Source: Actinomycetes bacterium (GTDB lineage Bacteria; Actinomycetota; Actinomycetes; JAHEKZ01). From it: 44,592 nt of DNA. Below the pieces are notes generated by a model. It made no database searches and was not told the origin of the DNA. It worked only from the letters and a program-made list of their open reading frames with translations. Below, piece by piece: positions 25,123-32,873 of this stretch. Position numbers and translations under genes: made by a program. Positions within the stretch are counted from its first letter, which is position 1. Each line of letters opens with the position of its first letter. The stretch is taken from contig JAHEKZ010000017.1 of assembly GCA_024644435.1 (NCBI GenBank), positions 1 to 44,592 of the forward strand, written 5' to 3'.

Positions 25123-26289
25123 TCAGGCCACAAGCCCCAGTCGGCGCAGCTCGACGGTCAGGTCGTGCGGGCTGCTGGACGCGAGCATCGCGGCCTCCAG
25201 CGAGATGACGCCGTCGCGGATCAGCGAGACCAGGTGCTGGTCGAACGTCTGCATTCCGTAGTACGAGCCTTCGGCGATCAGCTGCGTGATCGTCCCGGTC
25301 TTCTCGGGGTCGGCGATGGCGTCGGCGATGCGGCCGGTGTTCACCAGCACCTCCATCGTCACGCACCTCCCGTACCCGTCAGAGCGCGAGACGAGGCGCT
25401 GGCACAAGATTCCTCGCAGCGACTCGGACAACGTCATGCGGATCTGCTTCTGCTCGTGCGGGGGGAAGAAGTCGATGATGCGGTTGACGGTCTCGGCAGC
25501 GTCCGTGGTGTGCAGCGTCGACATGACGAAGTGACCAGTCTCAGCAGCCGCCAGCGCCGCCTTGACAGTCTCGGAGTCACGCATCTCACCGACGAGGATG
25601 ACGTCGGGGTCCTGCCGCATTCCGGCACGAAGAGCAGTGGCGAAGTCAGCGGTGTCGAGCTTGACCTCACGCTGGTTGATCATCGAGAGCTTGTCGAAGT
25701 GAAGAACCTCGATCGGGTCCTCGATCGTGACGACGTGAACTTCCTTGTTCTGGTTGATGTGGTCGATCATTCCCGCCAGGGTCGTCGTCTTGCCGGAGCC
25801 GGTCGGTCCGGTCACGAGGACGAGCCCGCGCGGCTCCATCGCCAGCGCCGACACCACCTGAGGCAGGCCGAGGTCGTCGAGCCCGATCGCTCCGACCGAG
25901 ACGCGACGGAAGACAAGTCCTGCAGAGCCGCGAGCCCTGAAGGCGTTGACGCGGAACCGGCCGATGCCGGCCATCGAGTAGGCGAAGTCGGCCTCGTTGG
26001 TGGCGACGAACTCTTGCCAGAGGTCTGGGCGCTCGCGCAGCACCTCACGCACCATCGCCTCGGTGTCGGCGTTGGTGAGCGTCGGGGCTTGCAGCTTGCG
26101 GAGGCGGCCGTCGATCCGGACCCGGGGCGGCGAGCCGGTCTTGCAGTGCAGGTCAGATCCACCGATCTCGACCAGCGCCTTCAAGAAGGGCTCAACGGGC
26201 TGCGGTCCGGATGCTTCGGGTACGACGTCAGCGACAATGGGGTCGTCAGAACCCAGCGCCTGCTCGATGTCGATGTCAGAGGTCTCCAC
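25123..26289 (-). CDS. pilT: PilT/VirB11-family twitching-type ATPase
   Basis: A 388-residue secretion-superfamily ATPase closest to PilT, which powers pilus retraction. The N-terminal PAS-like part is PFLKALVEIGGSDLHCKTGSPPRVRIDG (35-62). It also has Walker A GPTGSGKTT (161-169), the Asp box VTIEDPIEVLH, Walker B ILVGEMRDSE (231-240) and the His box GHFVMSTLHT (252-261); SESLRGILCQRLV is typical PilT. The start is GTG 26289. No other pilus genes (pilB, pilC, pilin) occur within the window, so this copy is separated from the rest of any T4P locus. Nearby are two HD-GYP-type proteins, a possible c-di-GMP link. Confidence 0.9.
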   Translation of the reverse strand: METSDIDIEQALGSDDPIVADVVPEASGPQPVEPFLKALVEIGGSDLHCKTGSPPRVRIDGRLRKLQAPTLTNADTEAMVREVLRERPDLWQEFVATNEADFAYSMAGIGRFRVNAFRARGSAGLVFRRVSVGAIGLDDLGLPQVVSALAMEPRGLVLVTGPTGSGKTTTLAGMIDHINQNKEVHVVTIEDPIEVLHFDKLSMINQREVKLDTADFATALRAGMRQDPDVILVGEMRDSETVKAALAAAETGHFVMSTLHTTDAAETVNRIIDFFPPHEQKQIRMTLSESLRGILCQRLVSRSDGYGRCVTMEVLVNTGRIADAIADPEKTGTITQLIAEGSYYGMQTFDQHLVSLIRDGVISLEAAMLASSSPHDLTVELRRLGLVA

Positions 26290-26349
26290 GAGGGAGGCTT
26301 CGACTCCACGGGGGGCGACCTTTAGGCCAGACAGGCTAGTCCTTCGGAG

Positions 26350-26574
26350 TCAGGACAGTTCGACGATGACGTCGCCTTCCTGCACGACGTCGCCTTCGGC
26401 AACTGACACCGTGGTCACGGTCCCTCCGTGCTCGGCGAGCACCGGGATCTCCATCTTCATGGACTCCATGATCACGACGGCTTGGCCCGGCTCCACCCGG
26501 TCACCGCTGGCAACCAGCAGGGAGAGGACGTTCGCCACCATTTCTGCCCGGATCTGCTCAGCCACGGGGCACAT
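26350..26574 (-). CDS. Biotin/lipoyl-attachment mini carrier protein
   Basis: A 74-residue single-domain biotinyl carrier. The biotin Lys is in ESMKMEIP (Lys40 from this start). The flanks VASGDRVEPGQAVVIM and VSVAEGDVVQEGDVIVEL form the two halves of the hammerhead barrel. GTG 26565, giving MAEQIRAEMVANV, may be the true start, since homologues I recall begin like that; neither start has a strong ribosome site. Stand-alone actinobacterial copies of this type serve acyl-CoA carboxylases encoded elsewhere. No carboxylase gene lies in this window. Confidence 0.88.
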   Translation of the reverse strand: MCPVAEQIRAEMVANVLSLLVASGDRVEPGQAVVIMESMKMEIPVLAEHGGTVTTVSVAEGDVVQEGDVIVELS

Positions 26575-26592
26575 CCAACCACGTTGTGGCGC

Positions 26593-27879
26593 TCAGACGT
26601 CGACCAGCATCGTCCGCTCGACCACCCGGCTCATGATGTCGACCACCAGCGGGTCGTACTCGTCGGCCGCCCCCTCGCGAAGGCGGTCGAGTGCGTAGAG
26701 CCGGGTGACGCTCTCCATCGACCCTCCGGCGAAGTCGTCATAGGCGTTCGCGACGCGAATGATCCGACTGGCCACGGGGATGTTGGCGTCAAATGGCAGG
26801 CCCGGACGCCGGAACGGTTCAGTCTGCTGTTCGACGATGTGCGCCACCCGGTCCATGCCGCTCTGGCGGATGACCTCGGCGCCGTACGCCGCGATCCTGC
26901 GCTGCTCGTCCGGGGCGATAAGGGTGGTAGCACCGCTGGAGATCGGGTCGGTCAGCGACAGCTGGCCGATGTCGTGCATCAAGGCCGCGTACTTGAGGTC
27001 CTTGATGTCATCCTCCGACAGCCCCATCTCGTGGCCGACCGCCACCGACAGCTGAGCCACCCGCTGCGAGTGGCCGGTCTCGGTGTAGCCCCCTACCTCG
27101 GTGACCCGGGACAGCGCCTGGATGGTCTGGTCGTACGTCGCCCTGATGCTGGCGTACCGACGGAACGAGAACTGCGCGACCACCAAGGGCAAGGCGAACA
27201 GCGGCAGAGCCCAGTACCCCATCGCTCCGGCAGCCAGGGCGATCAGGACGCCGGTGGCACCGATCGCTGAGCCGATACCCAGGAGCGCCCCGAACTCGTC
27301 GCGCGCCGCGGACGTGAACGGGCTGTGCTCTCTGCCGGATCGAGCCAAGGCCGCGAGCAGAGCATCGACCAGGCCGCTGAAGAGCACGATCGCGAGCATG
27401 AATGCCGGCAGCTGCCACCCTCCGTCGGAGATCCCGTCGAGGTACCCGCTGGTGTAGAGCGGACGGAACAGCACGGCAGCGAAGCCAGCAATCAGCACCC
27501 GACGTGCCAGGGACTCCAGCCGGGGTGGTTGCCCGACCGCCATGTGCGGCACCGCTCCCACGAGGATCGCGATGGCGCTGACGGCTACGACCTGGAGAAC
27601 ACCGTAGGTCGTGGTGTCGCCGTCGACGCCACGGAAGTCACCGAGCAGGGCGTAGGCCAGCCCTCCCGCAGCGCCCAGTGGGGCGGCCGACCGGTCGCCG
27701 GGGAGGTTCACACGCACCAGCTCGCCGAGCGCGATCAGGGCTCCGAAGGCCAACGCGATCTGGGGCTGCAGCACCGGTTGCGTCGCCGTGGCAGCGATTC
27801 CAGCCACGGCGAGCAGCAGTCCCCCCGCGATGACGAGGACTGAGCCCCCGGAGAACTCGTCGATCCAGGTACGCCTCAT
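26593..27879 (-). CDS. Membrane HD-domain protein, degenerate HD-GYP
   Basis: A 428-residue protein with an N-terminal membrane region of several helices (about 10-240) and a C-terminal HD domain with GHSQRVAQLS and the His-Asp pair in LMHDIGQLSL (about 303-304). Unlike its upstream partner it has no GYP motif: the equivalent stretch reads IVEQQTEPFRRPGLPFDANIPVASRII. Catalysis toward cyclic di-GMP is therefore doubtful, and a binding or regulatory role is possible. ATG 27879 has GGAGGG upstream and overlaps the stop of the upstream gene (ATGA), implying coupled translation. The two proteins share the same overall layout and look like diverged duplicates. Confidence 0.85.
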   Translation of the reverse strand: MRRTWIDEFSGGSVLVIAGGLLLAVAGIAATATQPVLQPQIALAFGALIALGELVRVNLPGDRSAAPLGAAGGLAYALLGDFRGVDGDTTTYGVLQVVAVSAIAILVGAVPHMAVGQPPRLESLARRVLIAGFAAVLFRPLYTSGYLDGISDGGWQLPAFMLAIVLFSGLVDALLAALARSGREHSPFTSAARDEFGALLGIGSAIGATGVLIALAAGAMGYWALPLFALPLVVAQFSFRRYASIRATYDQTIQALSRVTEVGGYTETGHSQRVAQLSVAVGHEMGLSEDDIKDLKYAALMHDIGQLSLTDPISSGATTLIAPDEQRRIAAYGAEVIRQSGMDRVAHIVEQQTEPFRRPGLPFDANIPVASRIIRVANAYDDFAGGSMESVTRLYALDRLREGAADEYDPLVVDIMSRVVERTMLVDV

Positions 27880-29315
27880 GACCACCCTCCCCGACGAGTC
27901 ACGTCACGGCGGTGCAGCAGACGCTGGTTGCGTCGCTCGGCCAGCTCGGCCTCAGCAGCGATCTGGGGGTCAGGTTCGGTGGGCAGGTTCGCAGCGGGGT
28001 CGTCGTGATCGAAGGATGGAGCACCGAGCTCAACGTCCACCTGTCGTTGCTCGGCCGGTGCCGCCACCGTCCATGGCTCGAGCTGCAGCGCGGCGATGAG
28101 CGCCTGCACCATGGTGGGATCGAACTGTGTGCCCGCGCAATTCTCTAGCTCGTGCAGGGCTTCGGAAATCTCACGAGCGCCACGGTACGAACGGGTCGAG
28201 GTCATCGAGTCGAACGCGTCGGCCACCGCGATGATGCGAGCGAACTCTGGGATGTCGCGACCGGCCAGCCCCAAGGGATAGCCACGGCCGTCAAGCCGCT
28301 CATGGTGGTGCATGATCCCGTTGTACGCCTCCTCGAGGAAGGCGATCCCGCGCACCATCTCGGTCCCGTTGCGCGGGTGCCGCTTGATGGCCGCGAACTC
28401 CATATCGCTCAGCGGTCCGGTCTTCTGCAGCACTCGGGTCGGCACCCCGAGCTTGCCGACGTCGTGCAGGATCCCGGCATAGCGCAACGCCTCGACGCGG
28501 TCGTCGCGCATCTTGAGGATGCGCGCGATCAGCACCGAGGCCCGCGAGACCCGCTCGCTGTGGCCGCGGGTGTAGTGGTCCTTGGTCTCGACCGCCTGCA
28601 CCAGGGCGCGAATGGTCGACTCATAGGCTTCCCGCTGCTCGGCGTACTGGTTGAAAGCGCGGCGGGCGACCAGCAGAGGCAGCAGGACGAGCGCAGCGGC
28701 AAAACCCCCGCCGATCGACCAGAGAACCGCCATCAGCAGGCCCAGCAGTCCGTAGGCGAAGTACGGGCCCACCGAGGTCAGCACCATGCTGCGCCAGATG
28801 GTGCCCGGGTTGATCTGCTCCTGGAACGCCAAGATCCCCAGCATCAAAGCGGCGTTGATCCCGATCACCGCGATGATCGACACGACAATGGGGCCCAGAA
28901 GAGCTGCCTCGAACCCATCGGTCGGGACCGTCTGCATCGAGGTGCCGCCCATGGTCTCGTAGATCAGACCACCGGCCAGCCCCATCAGGACCCACTGCGC
29001 GTTGTTGAAGAGGATGCGCGAGAGGGCCTTGCGCCGGTCCAGCACGATCGCCGAGATCCCGACGAGGCAGGCAACGGACCAACCGCCGATCAGGTAGGCC
29101 GCGATCAGGATCGGCACGTTCGCCGACAGATCGACCTGCTGGGTCATCCGCGACTTCAGAAAGATCGACAGCACAAATATTGGAGCCAGCACAGCAAGAA
29201 CGCGAAGGTGCTCACGATCTCCGGCGATCACCGCCAAGGCAGCCACCAGCGCAGCAAGAGCACCGGCCGTCACGACGGCCAGGTACACCTGCGCTACTGG
29301 GCGCAGTTGCTGCAT
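27876..29315 (-). CDS. Membrane HD-GYP domain phosphodiesterase
   Basis: A 479-residue protein with about six to seven membrane helices (residues 10-217) in a MASE-like sensor region and a C-terminal HD-GYP domain. Key elements are HYTRGHSERV, the HD pair in ILHDVGKLGVP (284-285), KRHPRNG, HHERLDGRGYP with the GYP triplet at 345-347, and ADAFDSMTSTRSYR. HD-GYP enzymes hydrolyse cyclic di-GMP. The start is ATG 29315 with CAGGAG 9 bases upstream; a -10-like TAGGGT lies at 29375-29370. It is the first gene of a coupled pair. The nearby PilT-like ATPase suggests, but does not prove, a surface-motility output. Confidence 0.9.
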   Translation of the reverse strand: MQQLRPVAQVYLAVVTAGALAALVAALAVIAGDREHLRVLAVLAPIFVLSIFLKSRMTQQVDLSANVPILIAAYLIGGWSVACLVGISAIVLDRRKALSRILFNNAQWVLMGLAGGLIYETMGGTSMQTVPTDGFEAALLGPIVVSIIAVIGINAALMLGILAFQEQINPGTIWRSMVLTSVGPYFAYGLLGLLMAVLWSIGGGFAAALVLLPLLVARRAFNQYAEQREAYESTIRALVQAVETKDHYTRGHSERVSRASVLIARILKMRDDRVEALRYAGILHDVGKLGVPTRVLQKTGPLSDMEFAAIKRHPRNGTEMVRGIAFLEEAYNGIMHHHERLDGRGYPLGLAGRDIPEFARIIAVADAFDSMTSTRSYRGAREISEALHELENCAGTQFDPTMVQALIAALQLEPWTVAAPAEQRQVDVELGAPSFDHDDPAANLPTEPDPQIAAEAELAERRNQRLLHRRDVTRRGGWS

Positions 29316-29513
29316 GCGGACGACTCCTGGGGGAAGGTTGAGGGGGGATCGGGGACCGGCAGCGCAGTGACCCTAGTGCCACGACCAACCAGCACCGCTG
29401 GACAGGAAACGCTCAACCGCGGAAACAAGCTTGCTCATGTGTGGGAATCACCCCTTGCCTGTGATGTCACGCGCCCCGCTAGTGGCCCGTGCAGCATCCG
29501 CTCCGCTCAAGGT

Positions 29514-29538
29514 GTGTCATTCCCTGAAGGAACGACAC
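29514..29538. repeat. Inverted repeat (10-base arms, one mismatch)
   Basis: GTGTCATTCC (29514-29523), loop CTGAA and GGAACGACAC (29529-29538) pair at 9 of 10 positions. It could be a terminator or an operator. No gene ends nearby on the plus strand, which makes the terminator reading depend on an unannotated transcript. Confidence 0.5.
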
Positions 29539-29719
29539 GTGATTCTCAAGATCTTCAGCCAAATCGCTGCCGATCCCCGATCCACCCTCTTCAGTTGTCA
29601 GGCAGCCTTTCGCCTCCGGTACTCAGACGGACGCAAATTGCCACCGGTACGGAAGTGAAGGGTGTGACAGGTGTGAACGTCAAGGAGCGAGGGCTCGAGA
29701 GAGCGCGGTTTGGCCATAC

Positions 29720-29735
29720 TTAGTCCGTTCGGACT
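29720..29735. repeat. 16-base palindrome, possible operator
   Basis: TAGTCCG-TT-CGGACTA is a perfect inverted repeat of 7-base arms with a 2-base centre, immediately after a CATACT -10-like hexamer. It is also bracketed by direct copies of GGCCA (29711-29715 and 29736-29740). The geometry fits a dimeric repressor site, 130 bases before the gene at 29865. Confidence 0.5.
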
Positions 29736-29864
29736 AGGCCACCCGGTCATTACGGGCCATGTTCCACTCAATTGGAGCATGCCTCCCGAGACTCCCCCCC
29801 GGACGCTTCGACAGACGTCGTAGCCTGCCACCCGGGGAAGCACTTCTGCAGTGAGAGGGGGACC

Positions 29865-30341
29865 GTGAACACTGACGCTGGCCGCTTGGCTGCCTACGCC
29901 GACCTGGTGGCGGCCGTGCTCGACCTGCGGTCTCCGGGCCCGGCTCAAGAGTTCGATGACGCCCTCGCCCAGGCCGTCGAGAACGGGCAGTTGTCGGACG
30001 ACGTTGCCAGGCAGCTGCGTTGGCTACAGCGTCAGTGCAGCCGATCGATCGTCGAGCACGCCGAAGCCGTGCTGCCCGCGGCGCTGGTGGCGCTCGACCA
30101 GAGCCGCTCAGCCGGCGGAAGACACCCCGTCGACGAACAACCAGATGCCACGGCGAGCGCGTCCGGCGCTCGCGCAGTCCACGAGGACGAATCGGAGTAC
30201 GACGAAGTCGACGATGACGAGCCGGCCGCCGTCGTCAACCTGCAGTCGCGCCGCCTGCTCGTAGCCGGCTTGCGCCCCCTCGCCAACCCGACGCCTCACC
30301 GAGGGACCCTGCCCTCGGTGCCAGCCGATCCCGGACTTTGA
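29865..30341 (+). CDS. Hypothetical protein with acidic C-terminal region
   Basis: A 158-residue protein starting GTG at 29865 after a strong GAGAGGGGG ribosome site. Residues 1-75 are helical (RLAAYADLVAAVLDLR, DDVARQLRWLQRQCSR). A polar, low-complexity stretch follows, with DEDESEYDEVDDDEPA near residue 120, and a short basic end. There is no signal peptide or membrane segment, and I recognise no family. Spacing of 37 bases to the next unknown gene suggests they form a pair transcribed away from the HD-GYP operon. Confidence 0.7.
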   Translation: MNTDAGRLAAYADLVAAVLDLRSPGPAQEFDDALAQAVENGQLSDDVARQLRWLQRQCSRSIVEHAEAVLPAALVALDQSRSAGGRHPVDEQPDATASASGARAVHEDESEYDEVDDDEPAAVVNLQSRRLLVAGLRPLANPTPHRGTLPSVPADPGL

Positions 30342-30378
30342 CCACGCCATGACCCTGACCCGAGAGAGACTCACCTTC

Positions 30379-31074
30379 ATGCCGAGCCTGCGACTGCTAC
30401 CTGACCTTGAAGAGTCGATCCGTCAGATCCCTGGCGTCCGAGCAGTCAGCGTCGTGACGGATGCGCAGGCTCACCCCACCGAGATCCACGTCCTGGCGTC
30501 GCCCGGAAAGCCGGCCAAGCAGGTCGTACGAGACGTCCAGTCGCTGGCGATGGCCCAGTTCGACATCGACGTCGACCACCGGATCGTCAGCGTGGTGCAG
30601 ATCGAGGACGAGCCGGTAGCCGGCGGCACAGACGACACCGTGATTGACCTCAGCGAGGCCGGGTCGGCAGGCGCTACCGAGGTCCTCGAGGAGGTCGAGG
30701 CCCAGGCTCGTCCGATGATCAGCGAGATCGGGGTCCGCAGCACCGGATCGGAGATCGAGGTCGAGGTGCGGCTCGAGTTCGACGGCGACACGTTCGTCGG
30801 CATCGAGCGTGGGGCGGCAGCGGCGAGCGCCCGGCCGCGCCTCGTGGCAGCCGCCACCATCAGCGCCCTCGACGAGCTGCTCGGGCTTCCGGCCGCCGTC
30901 GAGAGCGCGGCAGTCGTCGAGACCGGAACCCATGCGGTGGCGCTGGTCGTCATCACCATATCGGTGCCCCGCATCGGAGCGCAGTCGCTGGCCGGAAGTG
31001 CGGTAATCCGTGGCGATGAGACCGACGCGGTTGCCAGAGCCGTGCTCTCCGCCGTCAACCGCCGTTTGGGCTGA
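30379..31074 (+). CDS. Hypothetical two-domain protein
   Basis: A 231-residue protein. I prefer the ATG at 30379 (GAGAGA about 10 bases upstream); ATG 30349 is a longer alternative without a ribosome site. Domain 1 (1-80, including IRQIPGVRAVSVVTD and VVRDVQSLAMAQFDIDVDHRIVSVVQI) looks like a small alpha/beta dimerisation or BON-like unit. Domain 2 (about 110-231) has alternating beta strands, RLVAAATISALDELLG and the end SAVIRGDETDAVARAVLSAVNRRLG. I recall similar uncharacterised C-terminal repeats in other Gram-positive phyla but cannot name the family. It is soluble and acidic, with no catalytic motif seen. Confidence 0.7.
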   Translation: MPSLRLLPDLEESIRQIPGVRAVSVVTDAQAHPTEIHVLASPGKPAKQVVRDVQSLAMAQFDIDVDHRIVSVVQIEDEPVAGGTDDTVIDLSEAGSAGATEVLEEVEAQARPMISEIGVRSTGSEIEVEVRLEFDGDTFVGIERGAAAASARPRLVAAATISALDELLGLPAAVESAAVVETGTHAVALVVITISVPRIGAQSLAGSAVIRGDETDAVARAVLSAVNRRLG

Positions 31075-31146
31075 CCCGCGCACTGTGCGACGATCGTTGA
31101 GCACGTCGTCCACGCGGCGTCAGACCCATCCAAGCGAGGAGTCACG

Positions 31147-31221
31147 ATGAGTAAGCGCGCCCGCAAACGCCGCGACCGCAAGAAGAAGTCAGCGAACCAC
31201 GGCAAGCGCCCCACCGCCTGA
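31147..31221 (+). CDS. 50S ribosomal protein bL37
   Basis: A 24-residue, extremely basic protein (MSKRARKRRDRKKK, then SANHGKRPTA). It is nearly the same as the actinobacterial ribosomal protein bL37 first seen in mycobacterial ribosome structures, whose hallmark end is ANHGKRP. ATG 31147 has a strong GCGAGGAG ribosome site (31134-31141). It is easy to miss because of its length. It lies convergent to the sigR-rsrA operon, with a UUCG-loop terminator between them. Confidence 0.88.
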   Translation: MSKRARKRRDRKKKSANHGKRPTA

Positions 31222-31232
31222 CCATGACAGTC

Positions 31233-31248
31233 GGCCCCTTCGGGGGCT
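31233..31248. terminator. Bidirectional terminator with TTCG loop
   Basis: GGCCCC (31233-31238), loop TTCG, GGGGCT (31243-31248): a five-GC-pair stem closed by the very stable C(UUCG)G tetraloop plus one G-U pair in the plus-strand RNA. It lies between the convergent bL37 and rsrA stop codons. Confidence 0.65.
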
Positions 31249-31259
31249 CAGCGACGGCC

Positions 31260-31544
31260 TCAGTCGCGGCGGTACTTGATGGTCATCTCGGTTCTGACGA
31301 CCTCGAGTCGCTGAACGACCGATGCTCTCAGCGTGTCCGGAGCGGTCTCGCAGCAGCTCCTGGCGATCAGTGCTTTGACGTCTTGCTCGATCCCGTACTC
31401 ACGCAGACACGGTGAGCACTCGTCGAGATGGTGCCGGATGTTGTGGATGACATCTTCGGTGAGTTCACCGTCGAGGTAGAGGTACACCGCCTCCACAACG
31501 TCGCTGCAGTCAAGCTCGTGCCCCTGCACGCCATGGTCGCTCAT
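31260..31544 (-). CDS. rsrA: Anti-sigma factor RsrA (zinc, thiol-disulfide switch)
   Basis: A 94-residue ZAS-type anti-sigma factor that binds SigR under reducing conditions and releases it when disulfide-bonded. The zinc motif His39-x3-Cys43-x2-Cys46 (HHLDECSPC) is intact, and Cys13 matches the N-terminal redox Cys of RsrA. An additional CC pair is at 64-65. The start ATG 31544 overlaps the sigR stop by 4 bases, so SigR and RsrA are made in a coupled fashion. Confidence 0.95.
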   Translation of the reverse strand: MSDHGVQGHELDCSDVVEAVYLYLDGELTEDVIHNIRHHLDECSPCLREYGIEQDVKALIARSCCETAPDTLRASVVQRLEVVRTEMTIKYRRD

Positions 31545-32191
31545 GAAGCATCCCCGCCGCTGGTGGCAGCCGCGAATCCGCGGTCTCGCGCGTACTCCTC
31601 GAGCATTCCCCGAAGCTGACGTCGGCCGCGGTGCAGCCGCGACATGACCGTTCCCACCGGTGTCTCCATGATCTCCGCGATCTCCTTGTAGGCGAATCCC
31701 TCGACATCGGCCAGGTACACAGCCATCCGGAACTCCTCCGACAGTGCAGCCAACGCGTCCTTCACGTCGGAGTCAGGTAGACGGTCGAGCGCCTCGACCT
31801 CAGCTGAGCGCAGTCCGCTCGAGGTGTGCGACTCAGCGCGCGCCAGCTGCCAGTCCTCGACCTCGTCGGCGCCGCTCTGCTGGGGCTCGCGCTGCTTCTT
31901 GCGGTACGAGTTGATGAACGTGTTCGTCAGAATCCGGTACAGCCACGCCTTGAGGTTCGTGCCGTCCTTGTACTGGTGGAAGGCAGCAAAAGCCTTTGCA
32001 TACGTCTCTTGGACAAGATCTTCTGCGTCGCTCGGGTTGCGCGTCATGCGCAGGGCCGCACCGTAGAGCTGGTCGAGGAAGGGCAGGGCGTCGCGCTCAA
32101 ACCTGGCGGCGCGCTGGTCAAAGGTCTCTGCCGGTGCTTCGTCTTCGCTCATTGGGCGCAAGGGTAGCGCGAGCGGCGTCAGCACGGTCAT
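31541..32191 (-). CDS. sigR: ECF sigma factor SigR (thiol-oxidative stress)
   Basis: A 216-residue ECF sigma factor of the SigR/SigH group that directs the response to disulfide stress. Region 2 ([44 protein letters not shown]) and region 4 ([39 protein letters not shown]) are near-identical to Streptomyces SigR. Two starts are possible: ATG 32191 and ATG 32152 (MSEDEAP). The predicted SigR-dependent transcript begins about 2-3 bases before 32191, so that ATG would be translated leaderless, whereas a longer transcript could use the internal one. This is comparable to the two SigR isoforms known in Streptomyces. Confidence 0.95.
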   Translation of the reverse strand: MTVLTPLALPLRPMSEDEAPAETFDQRAARFERDALPFLDQLYGAALRMTRNPSDAEDLVQETYAKAFAAFHQYKDGTNLKAWLYRILTNTFINSYRKKQREPQQSGADEVEDWQLARAESHTSSGLRSAEVEALDRLPDSDVKDALAALSEEFRMAVYLADVEGFAYKEIAEIMETPVGTVMSRLHRGRRQLRGMLEEYARDRGFAAATSGGDAS

Positions 32192-32200
32192 GGCTGTGAC

Positions 32201-32228
32201 AACGCCGTCAGGAAGGCGGAAGATTCCC
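32201..32228 (-). promoter_or_regulatory. SigR-dependent autoregulatory promoter
   Basis: On the minus strand GGGAAT (32228-32223) and GTT (32203-32201, preceded by C) are separated by 19 bases. The SigR/SigH consensus is GGGAAT-N18-GTT, with slight spacing variation tolerated. The -35 hexamer lies inside the 3' end of the upstream hydrolase gene. The predicted start point, near 32194, is next to the sigR ATG at 32191. Confidence 0.75.
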
Positions 32229-32873
32229 GCCGACCATCGACAAAGCCCAGCGGCGTAGACCCAAACCCACCGTTTCGTCGGCCTCGCCCTGGGTGATGGG
32301 CCCCTTCCGTGACACCCGCAGGGCGTGGTCGGCTCCAGCCACCTCGATCACGCTCAGCCGTTGGGAAGCCGACGCCGCTGCGTTCACCTCGTGCGGAGTG
32401 CCGAAAGCGTCTCGGTCACCCTGCACCACCACCGTGGGGAGTTCCGGCAGCTCATCAGCTCTCGACCGCTCGGGTCGCCCTGGCGGATGGAGCGGGAAGG
32501 CCAGGGCGATCACCCCGGCAGCACCCAAGGACAGGGCCGTTCGGCAGGCAACGCGTGCCCCGGTGCTTCGACCACCCACGATCAGCGGGCCGGATGACGG
32601 TGGCAGGACGGGTATGGCGGCGCTCCAGGCGGCGTCCACCTGCGCTGCCGGCGACGTGATCTTGCGCCCGGCCACCCGCCAGGGCTGTTCAAAGCGCGCC
32701 ACCAGCAGCCCGGCGCCCACTAGTGCGGAGGTAGCCACCACAAGGTCAGGGGCGTCGACTCCGCCTCCGGCGCCGTGTCCCAGGGCCACCACCCCTCTTG
32801 GGCGGCGTCCCGGTCGGTCGAGGTGCCAGCGCCCGAGCCCGTGGGGCGTCGGAACGTCGAACGTGTCGGTCAC
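32208..32873 (-). CDS. Alpha/beta hydrolase (KANL3/Tex30-type)
   Basis: A 221-residue alpha/beta hydrolase. The nucleophile Ser lies in [10 protein letters not shown], the acid Asp in VQGDRDAFG and the His in [22 protein letters not shown] near the N-terminus and [13 protein letters not shown] are typical of the KANL3/Tex30-like group. The start GTG 32873 overlaps the stop of the SRAP gene by 4 bases; longer readings upstream are antisense artefacts. The function of the family is not established. Its 3' end carries the -35 of the sigR promoter, so it belongs to the SRAP-hydrolase-sigR-rsrA transcript. Confidence 0.82.
   Translation of the reverse strand: MTDTFDVPTPHGLGRWHLDRPGRRPRGVVALGHGAGGGVDAPDLVVATSALVGAGLLVARFEQPWRVAGRKITSPAAQVDAAWSAAIPVLPPSSGPLIVGGRSTGARVACRTALSLGAAGVIALAFPLHPPGRPERSRADELPELPTVVVQGDRDAFGTPHEVNAAASASQRLSVIEVAGADHALRVSRKGPITQGEADETVGLGLRRWALSMVGGNLPPS

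Larger units (their letters stand above)
29316..29864. other. 549 bp intergenic region with two palindromes
   Basis: Divergent region between the HD-GYP operon (minus) and the gene at 29865 (plus). No convincing ORF is present: the open frames are antisense shadows of poor composition. Visible are a -10-like TAGGGT for the HD-GYP gene (minus strand, 29375-29370), a hairpin at 29514-29538, TGTGAC/TGTGAA repeats near 29663-29677, and a 16-base palindrome at 29720-29735 beside a CATACT hexamer (29714-29719). The size is unusual in this compact window and may hold a small RNA or an extended control region. Confidence 0.6.

Noticed and set aside
25165-26325. 386-codon plus-strand frame opposite the pilT-like gene
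   Set aside because: Shadow of the PilT-like coding sequence; no recognisable domain.
29443-29469. GGGAAT upstream-type SigR -35 in the 549 bp region
   Set aside because: The base triplet 18-19 positions downstream is not GTT, and no gene lies at a suitable distance.
28152-29723. 523-codon plus-strand frame opposite the HD-GYP gene
   Set aside because: The translation is His/Arg/Asp/Gln-rich with no domain pattern, while the opposite strand has a clear membrane plus HD-GYP protein.
29598-29948. 116-codon minus-strand frame in the intergenic region
   Set aside because: No ribosome site, no domain and overlap with the strong start of the gene at 29865.
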